Below are positions 9,026 to 17,886 of a DNA stretch of 64,000 nt, in pieces. A program made the translations under genes and the position numbers. Within the stretch, counting starts at the first letter, position 1. Each line of letters begins with the position of its first letter. The notes beneath the pieces are model-generated. The model was not told where the DNA came from. It saw only the letters and a program-made list of their open reading frames with translations, and did no database searches. Source of the stretch: Geobacteraceae bacterium (GTDB lineage Bacteria; Desulfobacterota; Desulfuromonadia; Geobacterales; Geobacteraceae); NCBI GenBank assembly GCA_009773645.1, contig WSYB01000018.1, positions 1 to 64,000 on the forward strand. The letters run 5' to 3'.

Positions 9026-10662
9026 ATGGCTCGAATAACCTTGGACCCGATTACCCGCATCGAAGGGCATTTGCGGATCGACGTGGAAGTAAACGGCGGA
9101 GCGGTCACCAACGCATGGTCGTCGGCCCAGATGTGGCGCGGCATCGAGACGATCCTCAAGGGGCGCGATCCCCAGGACGCCTGGTCCTTTGCCCAGCGCT
9201 TCTGCGGGGTCTGCACCACGGTGCACGCCATTTCGTCGATCCGTTCGGTGGAGCATGCCTTGAACGTCGAGGTGCCGCTCAACGCCCAATACGTGCGGAA
9301 TATCATGATTGCCCAGCACTCGGTGCAGGACCATATCGTCCACTTCTATCACCTCTCCGCCCTCGACTGGGTGGACATCGTCTCCGCCCTCAAGGCGGAC
9401 CCGAAAAAGGCCGCCCAGATCGCCCAGAGCATCTCCGACTGGCCGGGGAACAGTGAAAAGGAATTCAAGGCGGTGCAGGACAAGCTGAAGGGGTTGGCCG
9501 CCACCGGCAGGCTGGGGATCTTCGCTTCAGGGTACTGGGGGCACCCGGCCATGAAGCTCTCCCCGGAAGTGAACCTGATGGCGGTCGCTCATTACCTCAA
9601 GGCGCTTGATTACCAGCGTAAGGCCGCCCAGGCGGTTGCCATCCTGGGGGGGAAGAACCCGCACATCCAGAACCTCGTCGTGGGTGGGGTGGCGACCGCC
9701 CTCAACATGGAGAATATTGCCACCATCAACATGGAGCGGCTCGCGTACCTCCGTACGCTCATGGAGGAGAGCCGGGAGTTCGTGCAGAAGGTCTACTTCG
9801 CCGACGTGGTCGCCATTGCCTCCGCCTACAAGGAGTGGTTCAAATACGGTGCCGGCGTGACCAATTACCTGGCGGTGCCCGAATTCCCCGAGGACACGAA
9901 GAACACCCGTTTTGCCCTGAACGGCGGGATGTTCTTCGGTGGTGATTTTTCCACCTTCCGGGCAATCAAGGACCACCGTGACGAGTACCTGATAAAGAAC
10001 ATCAGCGAGTCGGTGGCCCACGCCTGGTATGAAGGGGAGGGGAGCCTGCATCCCTGGGAGGGGGAGACCAGGCCCGACTATACCGACTTCAAGGAAAACG
10101 GCAAATACTCCTGGTGCAAGGCCCCGCGCCTGGATGGAAAACCGGTCCAGGTGGGGCCACCGGCGCAGATCTTCGCCTCGTACCTTTCTGGCAACAGCCG
10201 GGTGAAAAAGCTGGTGGACGATACCTGCGCCAAGGTCGGCGTGGGAGTAAAGGACCTCCACTCCACCATGGGGCGGCATGCCGCCCGTGCCATCAGGGCG
10301 CATCTCATGGCCGACCTTTCCCTGGAGCATCTCGACAAGCTGATTGCCAATATTGCACGGGGGGACAGAGTCTACGCCAACCATACCGAGATACCCAAGG
10401 GGGATTTTCGCGGGGTCGGCTTCCATGAGGCGCCCCGTGGCACTCTGTCCCACTGGATGGTGATCAAGAACAAAAAGATTGAGAACTACCAAAGGGGGTC
10501 CTGGGCCCCTACGAGGCCTCTCTCAAAGGGAACCCGGTGGCTGTTGCCGATAAGCCGCTGGAGGTGCTCCGCACCATTCACTCCTTCGATCCATGCATCG
10601 CCTGCGCCGTGCATGCCATTGACCCGAGCGGTAAAGAAATCACGAAGGTCAAGGTACTGTAG
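9026..10662 (+). pseudogene. hybL: [NiFe] hydrogenase large subunit with internal deletion and frameshift
   Basis: The reading frame starts well (CTGGAGGA site, ATG 9026) and carries the L1 motif LDPITRIEGH and RFCGVC. It is normal up to IENYQ at about 10493. There the expected segment of about 14 residues (the VVPTTWN...PRD region of the family) is missing and the frame changes. Read in the other frame, the sequence continues as GVLGPYEASL and reaches the second nickel motif DPCIACAVH and the stop at 10662. In the original frame the protein runs to 10708 without the C-terminal nickel cysteines. As written it could not bind nickel. Either a real lesion of about 40-46 bases or an assembly error. 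The rest of the operon is intact. Confidence 0.85.
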
Positions 10663-10682
10663 GGGCGCAGCATGCTGCGCCC
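10663..10682. repeat. Palindrome GGGCGCAGCATGCTGCGCCC, copy 1
   Basis: Perfect 20-base palindrome immediately after the hybL stop. Two identical copies follow at 10953 and 11024. The three together frame the repeat island between hybL and hybP. Confidence 0.9.
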
Positions 10683-10687
10683 TCTGG

Positions 10688-10949
10688 GTTTGGACATTTG
10701 GGAGTTGATTTTAAGTCCCCCCTCCCCTTGCGGGAGGGGGTCAGGGGGTGGGGGAAGTTGCCATGAAACCACGACATTCCTTGCATGGCAGGGCTCGTGA
10801 TCTTCGCAACAACAGCACAGACGCCGAACTTGCTCTCTGGCGGCATCTCAGAATGCTCGAAGTCATCAGACAGCGTTGCCTGGAAGTGACTTCCCCCACC
10901 CCCCAGCCCCCTCCCGCCAGGGGAGGGGGAGTTTAAATGTCCAAACTCC
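10688..10949. mobile_element. Inverted-repeat-bounded island carrying a DUF559 fragment
   Basis: Left arm 10688-10758 and right arm 10889-10949 are near-perfect inverted repeats: both read GTTTGGACATTT near the outside and GGTGGGGGAAGT (or its complement) at the inside, with C/G-rich hairpins in each arm. They flank about 130 bases that encode the start of a DUF559-type protein. The whole unit is bordered by the 20-base GGGCGCAG palindromes. It looks like a small non-autonomous mobile or repeat-borne cassette inserted between hydrogenase structural and maturation genes. Confidence 0.65.
10763..10936 (+). pseudogene. Truncated DUF559 (endonuclease-fold) gene remnant
   Basis: From ATG 10763 the translation begins MKPRHSLHGRARDLRNN and continues STDAELALWRHLR. 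This matches the N-terminal ARxLRxxxTDAExxLWxxLR signature of DUF559 proteins, which have a restriction-endonuclease-like fold. Only about 35-40 residues are recognisable; the rest of a roughly 110-residue domain, including the expected catalytic part, has been replaced by the right repeat arm. It is almost surely non-functional. Confidence 0.7.
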
Positions 10950-10952
10950 AGG

Positions 10953-10972
10953 GGGCGCAGCATGCTGCGCCC
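10953..10972. repeat. Palindrome GGGCGCAGCATGCTGCGCCC, copy 2
   Basis: Exact second copy of the 20-base palindrome, at the right boundary of the DUF559 island. Confidence 0.9.
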
Positions 10973-11023
10973 TTGTAGAGACGTTGCATGCAATGTCTCT
11001 ACGATCCCGACAATTTGAATAGC

Positions 11024-11043
11024 GGGCGCAGCATGCTGCGCCC
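11024..11043. repeat. Palindrome GGGCGCAGCATGCTGCGCCC, copy 3
   Basis: Exact third copy, ending 12 bases before the hybP start. An RNA hairpin here would lie next to the hybP ribosome site and could reduce its translation. Confidence 0.85.
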
Positions 11044-11055
11044 CTACGGAGATGC

Positions 11056-11542
11056 AATGAAAACACTTATTTTTGGCGCAGGCAACCTTCTCCTTTCCGA
11101 CGAGGGGTTTGGCGTCCACGCCATCAGGTACCTGGAAGACAACTATACCTTTTCTGATACGGTGGAGTTGTACGACGGCGGCACCCTTGGTATCATGGTA
11201 ACTCACAAGCTGGAGGAGGCGGACCGGGTTTACGTTCTCGATGTGGTGGATGCGGTCGGCAATCCCGGCGATATCCTCCGCTTTGATAAGGAGGATATCA
11301 TGCTCAATCGGCTTCCGGTGAAGCTTTCGCCGCATCAAATCGGCATCCAGGAAGTGCTGTTCCTGGCCGAGATGCGTGATACCTGCCCAGCGGAGGTCAC
11401 GATCCTTGGGGTGATACCCCAGTCGCTTGAGGCGGCCAGTGAACTTACCCCCCTCATTCAGGAGCGTCTGGCGGAGGTCTGTCGGCTGCTCATAGATGAA
11501 CTGACGGCTTCCGGGGAGAAGGTCTGCCGGAAAGCAGCCTGA
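11056..11542 (+). CDS. hybP: Hydrogenase maturation endopeptidase (HybD/HyaD family)
   Basis: About 161 residues from ATG 11056. The N-terminus MKTLIFGAGNLLLSDEGFG is the family signature (GxGNxLxxDxGxG), in which the Asp/Glu residue binds nickel of the precursor large subunit. The enzyme removes the C-terminal tail after the final His of the large-subunit DPCxxCxxH motif, the last step of NiFe centre assembly. Its substrate is the damaged hybL upstream. An in-frame upstream ATG at 10988 lies in repeat sequence and is unlikely to be used. Confidence 0.9.
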
Positions 11543-11627
11543 CCAAGATTTTTCTTTGCCTCTTCGAGACTTTGGGTTAAAGTTGATCTTCGGGCGGGGT
11601 ATCCGGACAGGATGAAAGAGCAACGGG

Positions 11628-12407
11628 ATGACAACCATCTACAGGTACGATAGAGAGAGACTGGAAGCGGTTAAGGCGGATATGGTGCGGGAATTTCCCC
11701 TCGTCCTAACAGTGAACGGTAAGGAACTGGCTACGCTTATCGCTTCACCCCACGAACTCCGTTTCCTCGTGGCCGGTTTTTTGAGGATGCAAGGGTTTGT
11801 GGAAAGTGCTGACGACTTTCTTGTGCTGAGTGTCTGTAATGACTTGAGCGCAGCCAATGTGCGGATCAGGGGCGAGGTGCCGGAACGGCTGACGCCGACC
11901 TTGACCAGCGGTTGCGGTGCCGGCGTCACCTTCAACCTTCCCCAGGCCTGTCGCGCAACAGGGGAGGCAAGAAACAGAGGTATGGGGACGTTTGCTCCTG
12001 AAGAGATATCCGCCCTGATGAACGAGCTTGCACGGCGCGCCGAACTCTACAAGAGACACGGCGGCATTCATTCAGCCGCGGCGGGCGATGGGAAATCTCT
12101 CTTCCTTTTTGCGGAAGACATCGGCCGTCACAACACCCTCGACCGGATTGCCGGTGAGGCCCTGCTGAAAAACATCGATCTGACCGGGAAAATGCTCGTC
12201 ACTTCCGGCCGTATTTCCATAGAATTGGTAGCCAAGGCCCTCCGCCTGGGCCTTTCCCTCATCGCCTCCCGTACCTCTCCCACCGACCTGGCGGTGAAGA
12301 TGGGCAATGAAGCGGGGATTACCCTGATCGGCTACGTGCGCGGCGGGAGGTTCAATGTCTACAGCCATCCTGAGCGGCTGAGGATTGACGCTCCCTGCGG
12401 GACTTGA
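11628..12407 (+). CDS. fdhD: Formate dehydrogenase sulfurtransferase FdhD
   Basis: A 259-residue FdhD/NarQ family protein. The hallmark TSGCGAG (about residue 93) carries the active cysteine that passes sulfur from a cysteine desulfurase to the molybdenum cofactor of formate dehydrogenases; NTLDRI with preceding DIGRH is also typical. It acts in the cytoplasm. It lies between the hydrogenase operon and mobB, another molybdenum-cofactor gene, so the two probably serve a formate dehydrogenase encoded elsewhere. Confidence 0.93.
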   Translation: MTTIYRYDRERLEAVKADMVREFPLVLTVNGKELATLIASPHELRFLVAGFLRMQGFVESADDFLVLSVCNDLSAANVRIRGEVPERLTPTLTSGCGAGVTFNLPQACRATGEARNRGMGTFAPEEISALMNELARRAELYKRHGGIHSAAAGDGKSLFLFAEDIGRHNTLDRIAGEALLKNIDLTGKMLVTSGRISIELVAKALRLGLSLIASRTSPTDLAVKMGNEAGITLIGYVRGGRFNVYSHPERLRIDAPCGT

Positions 12408-12467
12408 CCGTGAACCGGATCGGGCCGGAAGCCCGGGAGTCGTAACGGGAAGAGAAAGGGGGCAAAG

Positions 12468-12965
12468 GTGAAGGTGGTTTCATTTGTGGCAAAGTCGGGG
12501 ACCGGCAAGACGACACTCCTGGAAAAGGTCATCGTGGAGCTCAAGTCCCGCGGCTACCGCGTCGGGGCGATCAAGCACGATGCCCATCGTTTCGACATCG
12601 ACCACCCCGGCAAGGACAGTTACCGGATAACCGCTGCCGGGGCGGATACCATGGTGATCTCCTCTCCGGAAAAGCTGGCGGTGGTGAAAAAGCACGCCGC
12701 CTCACCGCCGGTCGAACAACTTGTCGCCACGTATTGTGCCGACGTGGATATCGTTCTGACCGAAGGTTTCAAGAAAAGCGGGCTGCCGAAGATCGAGGTG
12801 CACCGCCGTGAGCGAAGCGCCACCCTCCTCTGTCGCGGAGAGGAGCACGATTCCTCCCTGATAGCCGTCGCCAGCGATGAACCCCTCGACCTGGACGTGC
12901 CGGTGTTCGACATAAATGACGCCACGGGGATTGCCGACTTTATCGAACGGCAATTCTTACGGTAA
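12468..12965 (+). CDS. mobB: Molybdopterin-guanine dinucleotide biosynthesis protein MobB
   Basis: A 165-residue P-loop GTPase. Walker A KSGTGKTTLLEK is at the N-terminus, followed by GAIKHDAHRFDIDHPGKDS, typical of MobB. It assists conversion of molybdopterin to the guanine dinucleotide form. The gene lies 60 bases after fdhD on the same strand, consistent with a molybdenum-cofactor pair. It begins at ATG 12468 after a purine-rich stretch. The Rrf2 regulator promoter starts directly downstream. Confidence 0.93.
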   Translation: MKVVSFVAKSGTGKTTLLEKVIVELKSRGYRVGAIKHDAHRFDIDHPGKDSYRITAAGADTMVISSPEKLAVVKKHAASPPVEQLVATYCADVDIVLTEGFKKSGLPKIEVHRRERSATLLCRGEEHDSSLIAVASDEPLDLDVPVFDINDATGIADFIERQFLR

Positions 12966-13000
12966 GCCCAGAATCCGGAAAAATATTCAGAAAAATATTC

Positions 13001-13042
13001 TTGACAAAATGAATGTTGTTGATTAATCTACAAATCAGATAG
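13001..13042 (+). promoter_or_regulatory. Promoter and operator-like site of the Rrf2 regulator gene
   Basis: -35 TTGACA at 13001-13006, a 17-base spacer, and -10 TAATCT at 13024-13029. The inverted repeat CTAC-N7-ATAG (13028-13042) overlaps the -10 box. The same CTAY-N7-ATAG element recurs at four other promoters in the window, so autoregulation by the Rrf2 protein is likely; binding has not been shown. Confidence 0.7.
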
Positions 13043-13052
13043 GGTTAATTAC

Positions 13053-13514
13053 ATGATTTCGAAAAAGACCAAATACGCGCTCAAGGCTTTGATCTATCTC
13101 TCCAGGGAATACGACAAGGGGCCGATTCTTATTTCCGATCTGGCACGGGATGAAAGGATACCGAAGAAATTCCTGGAGCTGATTCTGCTCACCCTGAAAA
13201 ATAACGGCATCCTGCAAAGCAAGAAAGGAAAGGGGGGAGGCTACTACCTGGGCAGACACCCGAGGGACATAACGATGGGACAGGCAATCAGGGTTGTGGA
13301 AGGGCCTTTGGCGCCGGTGCCCTGTGTGAGTGAATCGGCGTATGCCAAATGCGATGAGTGTGACGACGAACAGACCTGCGGCATCAGGCTGGTGATGAAG
13401 GATGTACGTGACGCCATGGCTAAAATCCTTGATGGGACAACCCTGGCTGATGTGCTGGAGCGGATTGACAAGGCTGAGCAGAAGCAAAAGGGAGTTTTGA
13501 ACTTCTACATCTAA
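13053..13514 (+). CDS. Rrf2-family transcription regulator with four cysteines
   Basis: A 153-residue regulator. The N-terminal winged helix (MISKKTKYALKALIYLS, IPKKFLELILLTLKNNGIL, then the GKGGGYYL wing) is typical of Rrf2 proteins such as IscR, CymR and RirA. Cysteines 91, 100, 103 and 109 sit in the loop where IscR holds its FeS ligands, so an FeS or cysteine-redox sensor is likely; spacing differs from IscR. It precedes the sulfate transporter, and the shared CTAY-N7-ATAG sites in front of itself, cysP and the reductase operons suggest it controls a sulfur-starvation regulon. That role is inference. Confidence 0.87.
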   Translation: MISKKTKYALKALIYLSREYDKGPILISDLARDERIPKKFLELILLTLKNNGILQSKKGKGGGYYLGRHPRDITMGQAIRVVEGPLAPVPCVSESAYAKCDECDDEQTCGIRLVMKDVRDAMAKILDGTTLADVLERIDKAEQKQKGVLNFYI

Positions 13515-13533
13515 TTTTTTTTCACACATTAAT

Positions 13534-13548
13534 CTACCAAGTCGATAG
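13534..13548 (+). promoter_or_regulatory. Rrf2-type operator before cysP
   Basis: CTAC-N7-ATAG, preceded by ATTAAT exactly as at the regulator promoter. It lies 24 bases before the cysP start. No good -35 box is visible, so either activation is required or the upstream rrf2 promoter drives cysP with this as a second site. Confidence 0.6.
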
Positions 13549-13571
13549 ACAAACAAAAAGGAGGAAGTACC

Positions 13572-14588
13572 ATGATACGAAAACAATTGCTCATTATCAC
13601 CCTGTCAGCACTTCTTGCCGTGGCCGGTCCCGTGGCTGCCATTGCTGCTCAGGTCGAACTGCTGAACGTCTCCTACGACCCGACCCGTGAGCTCTACCAG
13701 GATTTCAACGCCGCATTCGCCAAGCACTGGAAGAAAAAGGCCGGCGAAGATGTGGTCATCAAGCAATCTCACGGTGGTGCCGGCAAACAGGCGCGGGCCG
13801 TCATCGATGGCCTCGAGGCGGACGTGGTCACCCTGGCGCTCGCCTACGACATCGACGAGATTCACAGCAAGGCCGGCCTGATCCCTGAGAATTGGCAGAA
13901 GCGCCTACCCCACAACAGCTCCCCCTACACCTCCACCATCGTCTTCCTGGTCCGCAAGGGAAACCCCAAGAAAATCAAGGATTGGAACGACCTGGTGAAA
14001 CCCGATATCAAGGTGATCACACCGAACCCGAAGACCTCCGGCGGCGCCCGCTGGAATTATCTGGCGGCCTGGGCCTATGCCCTGAAGCAGAAGGGCGGAA
14101 ATGAAGCCAAGGCGAAGGAATTCGTTACTAAGCTCTTCAAGAACGTGCCGGTGCTTGACTCCGGAGCCCGGGGGTCAACAACCACCTTCGTCCAGAGGGG
14201 ATTGGGGGATGTGCTCCTCGCCTGGGAGAACGAGGCGTTCCTGGCCGTGAACGAGCTGGGGAAAGACAAGTTCGAGATCGTGGTGCCGTCGCTCTCCATC
14301 CTCGCCGAGCCGCCGGTCACCGTTATCGACAAGGTGGTGGACAAGCACCGTACCCGCAAGGTGGCCGAGGAGTACCTGAAATATCTCTACACCCCTGAAG
14401 GGCAGGAGATCGCCGCGAAGAATTACTACCGCCCGATCGACAAGAAGGTGGCGGCGAAGTACGCAAAGACCTTCACCAAGGTGAAGCTCATTACCATCGA
14501 CGACGTGTTCGGCGGCTGGCAGAAGGCCCAGAAGAAACACTTCGCCGATGGCGGGACCTTCGACCAGATCTACACGCCGAGCAAATAA
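13572..14588 (+). CDS. cysP: Sulfate/thiosulfate ABC transporter binding protein
   Basis: A 338-residue periplasmic binding protein. A signal peptide (about residues 1-26) is followed by [14 protein letters not shown], the signature of the CysP/Sbp family, then GGAGKQA and the GGARWNY segment, which help bind the oxyanion. It delivers sulfate or thiosulfate to CysTW. The start has a strong AGGAGG-like site. It heads the cysPTWA-yezD operon behind an Rrf2-type operator. Sbp and CysP cannot be separated by eye; the symbol marks the family. Confidence 0.9.
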   Translation: MIRKQLLIITLSALLAVAGPVAAIAAQVELLNVSYDPTRELYQDFNAAFAKHWKKKAGEDVVIKQSHGGAGKQARAVIDGLEADVVTLALAYDIDEIHSKAGLIPENWQKRLPHNSSPYTSTIVFLVRKGNPKKIKDWNDLVKPDIKVITPNPKTSGGARWNYLAAWAYALKQKGGNEAKAKEFVTKLFKNVPVLDSGARGSTTTFVQRGLGDVLLAWENEAFLAVNELGKDKFEIVVPSLSILAEPPVTVIDKVVDKHRTRKVAEEYLKYLYTPEGQEIAAKNYYRPIDKKVAAKYAKTFTKVKLITIDDVFGGWQKAQKKHFADGGTFDQIYTPSK

Positions 14589-14594
14589 ATGATC

Positions 14595-14710
14595 GTAGGG
14601 GCGCCCCCATGTGGGTGCCCGTAAACCAGGGCGGCCACATGGGGGCCCGTAAACCAGGGCGGCCACACGGGGGCCCGTAAACCAGGGCGGCCACACGGGG
14701 CCGCCCCTAC
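14595..14710. repeat. GTAGGGGC-type element with internal tandem units
   Basis: Ends in GTAGGGGCG (14595) and CGCCCCTAC (to 14710). Inside are three imperfect tandem copies of a unit containing CCCGTAAACCAGGGCGGCC. It sits between cysP and cysT and would fold into strong hairpins. It resembles the shorter elements at 16432, 52881 and 59051, so it is a family of dispersed repeats rather than a gene. Confidence 0.85.
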
Positions 14711-14721
14711 AGGGAATCAAT

Positions 14722-15552
14722 ATGAACCTGTCATTGAAAAAACACAGCGTCCTCCCCGGTTTCGGCCCGACCCTGGGCTACACCGTCTTCTACCTCAGCC
14801 TGATCGTGCTTATTCCGCTGTCGGCGCTGATTTTCAAGACGGCCGGCCTGACCTGGGGGGAGTTCGTGGCGACCGTAACCGCTCCGCGGGTGGTTGCCTC
14901 CTACCGCGTCACTTTTGGTGCAGCCCTGTTGGCTGCCGCCGTTAATGCCGTATTTGGCGTACTGGTGGCCTGGGTGCTGGTCAGGTACCGGTTTCCCGGC
15001 AAACGGCTCTTCGATGCCCTGGTAGATCTTCCGTTCGCCCTCCCTACCGCTGTGGCAGGCATTACTCTTGCCACGGTCTACTCGGGGGGCGGCTGGATCG
15101 GCCGCTATCTGGAGCCGCACGGCATTAAGGTTGCCTATACCCCGCTCGGCATCCTGGTGGCCATGGTCTTCATCGGCCTGCCGTTCGTGGTCAGGACCGT
15201 CCAGCCGGTCCTGGAAGAACTGGATGCGGAGATCGAGGAGGCTGCCGCCTGTCTGGGGGCCAACCGCTGGCAGACGTTCTCCCGGGTGCTGTTTCCCACC
15301 CTGCTCCCGTCGCTCCTGACCGGCTTTGCACTGGCCTTTGCCCGGGCGGTCGGGGAATACGGCTCGATCATCTTCATTGCCGGCAATATGCCGATGGTTT
15401 CGGAAATCACACCGCTCCTGATCATTACCAAGCTGGAGCAGTACGACTTTGCCGGAGCTACCGCCATCGCCTCGGTAATGCTGCTGGCCTCATTCATCGT
15501 GCTGCTGACCGTCAACCTACTCCAGAAATGGAGCAGACGCTTCGCGGAATAA
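14722..15552 (+). CDS. cysT: Sulfate ABC transporter permease CysT
   Basis: A 276-residue inner-membrane permease with about six membrane segments. The EAA loop ([18 protein letters not shown], about residues 173-190) contacts the ATPase CysA. The pattern and the short N-terminus fit CysT (CysU). It starts at ATG 14722, eleven bases after the dispersed repeat. It pairs with CysW; the cysT stop precedes the preferred cysW start by 18 bases. Confidence 0.92.
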   Translation: MNLSLKKHSVLPGFGPTLGYTVFYLSLIVLIPLSALIFKTAGLTWGEFVATVTAPRVVASYRVTFGAALLAAAVNAVFGVLVAWVLVRYRFPGKRLFDALVDLPFALPTAVAGITLATVYSGGGWIGRYLEPHGIKVAYTPLGILVAMVFIGLPFVVRTVQPVLEELDAEIEEAAACLGANRWQTFSRVLFPTLLPSLLTGFALAFARAVGEYGSIIFIAGNMPMVSEITPLLIITKLEQYDFAGATAIASVMLLASFIVLLTVNLLQKWSRRFAE

Positions 15553-15569
15553 GAAGGGGGTATTTAACC

Positions 15570-16436
15570 GTGCATGTAACCGGCGCTCTGAAAATAAAGA
15601 AGGGACAGAAGGGAGGGGGAGGCCTCGCTGAGCCGGCGCTGGTCCGCTGGCTTCTCATCGCCGTGGCGCTCGCCTTCCTCGGCCTGTTTCTGGTGGTTCC
15701 GCTGGCAGCGGTTTTTACCCAGGCACTGGATAAGGGGGTGGACGCCTATTTTGCCGCACTGAGAGAACCGGATGCCTTGTCCGCCATCAAGCTTACGCTG
15801 CTTACCGCCGCGATCAGCGTGCCGCTCAACCTGATTTTCGGCGTTGTCGCCGCCTGGGCGATTTCCAAGTTCGATTTCCCCGGGAAGAGCTTCCTCATTA
15901 CTCTGATCGACCTCCCGTTCTCGGTGTCGCCGGTCATTTCCGGCCTGATCTACGTATTGCTCTTCGGCCTCCAAGGGTGGGCAGGTCCCTGGCTTTCGGC
16001 ACACGACATCAAGATCCTCTTTGCCGTGCCGGGGATTGTCCTGGCCACCATTTTCGTAACCTTTCCCTTTGTGGCCCGGGAACTGATTCCCCTCATGGAG
16101 GCCCAGGGGAAGGATGAAGAGGAGGCCGCCATGGTCCTTGGCGCCAGCGGGCTGCAGACCTTTTTCCGTGTCACCTTCCCCAACATCAGGTGGGGTGTCC
16201 TCTACGGAGTGATTCTCTGCAATGCCAGGGCGATGGGAGAGTTCGGCGCGGTATCGGTGGTCTCCGGCCATGTGCGCGGTTACACCAACACTATTCCTCT
16301 GCACGTGGAGATACTCTACAACGAGTACAATTACGCAGCGGCGTTTGCCGTGGCGTCCCTCCTTGCTCTCCTCGCCCTGGTTACCCTGGTGGTGAAGACG
16401 GTGGCGGAGTGGAAGATACAGGAAGAGACAATGTAG
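15570..16436 (+). CDS. cysW: Sulfate ABC transporter permease CysW
   Basis: About 288 residues from a GTG start at 15570, preceded by AAGAAGGGGG. It has six hydrophobic segments and the EAA loop ([19 protein letters not shown]). It forms the membrane channel for sulfate with CysT. An upstream in-frame start inside cysT would add 14 residues, but the ribosome site favours 15570. The stop overlaps the left end of the next dispersed palindrome. Confidence 0.9.
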   Translation: MHVTGALKIKKGQKGGGGLAEPALVRWLLIAVALAFLGLFLVVPLAAVFTQALDKGVDAYFAALREPDALSAIKLTLLTAAISVPLNLIFGVVAAWAISKFDFPGKSFLITLIDLPFSVSPVISGLIYVLLFGLQGWAGPWLSAHDIKILFAVPGIVLATIFVTFPFVARELIPLMEAQGKDEEEAAMVLGASGLQTFFRVTFPNIRWGVLYGVILCNARAMGEFGAVSVVSGHVRGYTNTIPLHVEILYNEYNYAAAFAVASLLALLALVTLVVKTVAEWKIQEETM

Positions 16437-16488
16437 GGGCACCCCTTGCGGGTGCCCTGAATGGGCGGGCGCAAGACCCGCCCCTACA
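16432..16488. repeat. Dispersed element bounded by TGTAGGGGC and GCCCCTACA
   Basis: A 57-base element containing two hairpins (CACCCCTTGCGGGTG and GGGCGCAAGACCC types) enclosed by inverted ends. A nearly identical element is at 52881. It separates cysW from cysA and overlaps the cysW stop codon. Confidence 0.88.
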
Positions 16489-16511
16489 ACAATCGTGTAA
16501 AGGGAACAGAC

Positions 16512-17582
16512 ATGAGCATAGAGATTGTCAGTGTCAGCAAGAATTTCGGCCAGTTTGCCGCTCTCGACAATGTGAGCCTCACGGTGCCGTCGGGCGAGCT
16601 GGTGGCGCTCCTGGGGCCTTCCGGCTCGGGGAAAACCACCCTGCTCAGGATCATTGCCGGCCTGGAGACCCCGGATGGCGGCAAGATACTCTTCAATGGC
16701 GAAGAGGCCACGGACCGTCACGTGCGGGAGCGCCAGGTCGGCTTTGTCTTCCAGCATTACGCCCTGTTCCGTCACATGACCGTGTTCGACAACGTGGCGT
16801 TCGGCCTGACGGTGAAGCCGAGAAAGGAGCGGCCGGGCAAGGCCGGTATCCGGGACAAGGTCCACGAGCTGTTGCGGCTGATCCAGTTGGAGAACCTGGC
16901 GGACCGCTATCCTTCCCAGCTCTCCGGCGGGCAGCGGCAGCGGGTCGCCCTGGCCAGGGCCCTGGCCGTGGAGCCGCAGGTCCTTCTCCTGGATGAGCCG
17001 TTCGGCGCCCTGGATGCCAAAGTCAGGGTCGAGCTGCGGCGCTGGCTGCGGCGCCTCCATGACGAGATTCACGTCACCAGCGTCTTTGTCACCCATGACC
17101 AGGAGGAAGCGCTGGAAGTGGCGGACCGGATCGTAGTGATGAACGGAGGGCGGATCGAGCAGGAGGGGACTCCCGGCGAGGTTTACGACCGCCCGGCCAC
17201 ACCCTTCGTCTTTAACTTCCTCGGCAACGTCAACCTGTTCCACGGCAGGGTCCACAACGGACTGGCCCGCCTGGGCGGCATGGAACTGGCTTCTCCCGAA
17301 CATGCCGCGACCACCGACTCCCCGGCCGTCGGCTATGTCCGCTCCCACGATATCGAGGTGGAGCGGCTGCCGTCCGACAGTTCGGCTGTTGCGGCCGAAG
17401 TCAGGCATGTCCATACGGTCGGACCGCTGGTAAGGGTGGAACTGCTTTTGAGTGAAAGCGGTGAAACGGTGGAGGCGGAGCTTTCCAGGGATGTTGCCGA
17501 CAGGCTGAGACTTAAGACAGGGGAGACGGTATTTGCCAGACCCCGCAAGCTGAAAGTGTTTGCGGGTGATTATCAGATTTAG
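16512..17582 (+). CDS. cysA: Sulfate ABC transporter ATP-binding protein CysA
   Basis: About 356 residues from ATG 16512. The ATPase domain has Walker [10 protein letters not shown], the signature [15 protein letters not shown], and Walker [12 protein letters not shown], followed by a TOBE-like C-terminal regulatory domain (about 240-356). It powers sulfate/thiosulfate import with CysPTW. The start is after GGGAACAG; the frame extends upstream into repeat sequence without a plausible start. Confidence 0.92.
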   Translation: MSIEIVSVSKNFGQFAALDNVSLTVPSGELVALLGPSGSGKTTLLRIIAGLETPDGGKILFNGEEATDRHVRERQVGFVFQHYALFRHMTVFDNVAFGLTVKPRKERPGKAGIRDKVHELLRLIQLENLADRYPSQLSGGQRQRVALARALAVEPQVLLLDEPFGALDAKVRVELRRWLRRLHDEIHVTSVFVTHDQEEALEVADRIVVMNGGRIEQEGTPGEVYDRPATPFVFNFLGNVNLFHGRVHNGLARLGGMELASPEHAATTDSPAVGYVRSHDIEVERLPSDSSAVAAEVRHVHTVGPLVRVELLLSESGETVEAELSRDVADRLRLKTGETVFARPRKLKVFAGDYQI

Positions 17583-17640
17583 CAGGCAGTCAGGTAGAGA
17601 AGCGGCTATTAACCCGGAGAAAAACGTAACGGAGGGGACT

Positions 17641-17805
17641 ATGGGAAACATCGCGATAACGGAACAGAATGATCATTGGAGTCAGGACCTTGAGAAGAGA
17701 ATCCGCGCCTCGCTGCGGGATATCCGCTACGGGACGGTAACCCTGGTGATTCAGGACGGGAAGGTGATACAGATAGACAAGAATGAGAAGATCAGACTCA
17801 AATAA
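17641..17805 (+). CDS. YezD-like small protein (DUF2292)
   Basis: A 54-residue protein from ATG 17641 (after CGGAGGGG). The core RYGTVTLVIQDGKVIQIDK is typical of the DUF2292/YezD family, small proteins often found in sulfur-assimilation or cysteine operons. Function is unknown. The gene is the last of the cys operon; an operator-like site for the next operon begins 25 bases after its stop. Confidence 0.8.
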   Translation: MGNIAITEQNDHWSQDLEKRIRASLRDIRYGTVTLVIQDGKVIQIDKNEKIRLK

Positions 17806-17829
17806 AACGTTTTTTTTTGGGATATTAAT

Positions 17830-17844
17830 CTACTAAACTGATCT
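17830..17844 (+). promoter_or_regulatory. Degenerate Rrf2-type operator before the NifH-like gene
   Basis: ATTAAT followed by CTAC-N7-ATCT; the left half matches the other sites, the right half is imperfect, and an ATAG occurs nine bases further on. It lies about 45 bases before the start at 17887. Confidence 0.45.
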
Positions 17845-17886
17845 TATAAATAGAAAGTTTTTCTCACCGTGGGGGGAGGATTGCTT

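Noticed and set aside
10748-10936. The DUF559 fragment as an intact gene
   Set aside because: Only the N-terminal part is recognisable before it runs into repeat sequence.
13572-17582. The cys operon as a molybdate or tungstate transporter
   Set aside because: The [13 protein letters not shown] signature and two permeases of the CysT/CysW type favour sulfate; mobB and fdhD are upstream and separate.
15564-17651. A 695-codon minus-strand frame over cysW and cysA
   Set aside because: It is the opposite-strand shadow of two clear genes with all family motifs.
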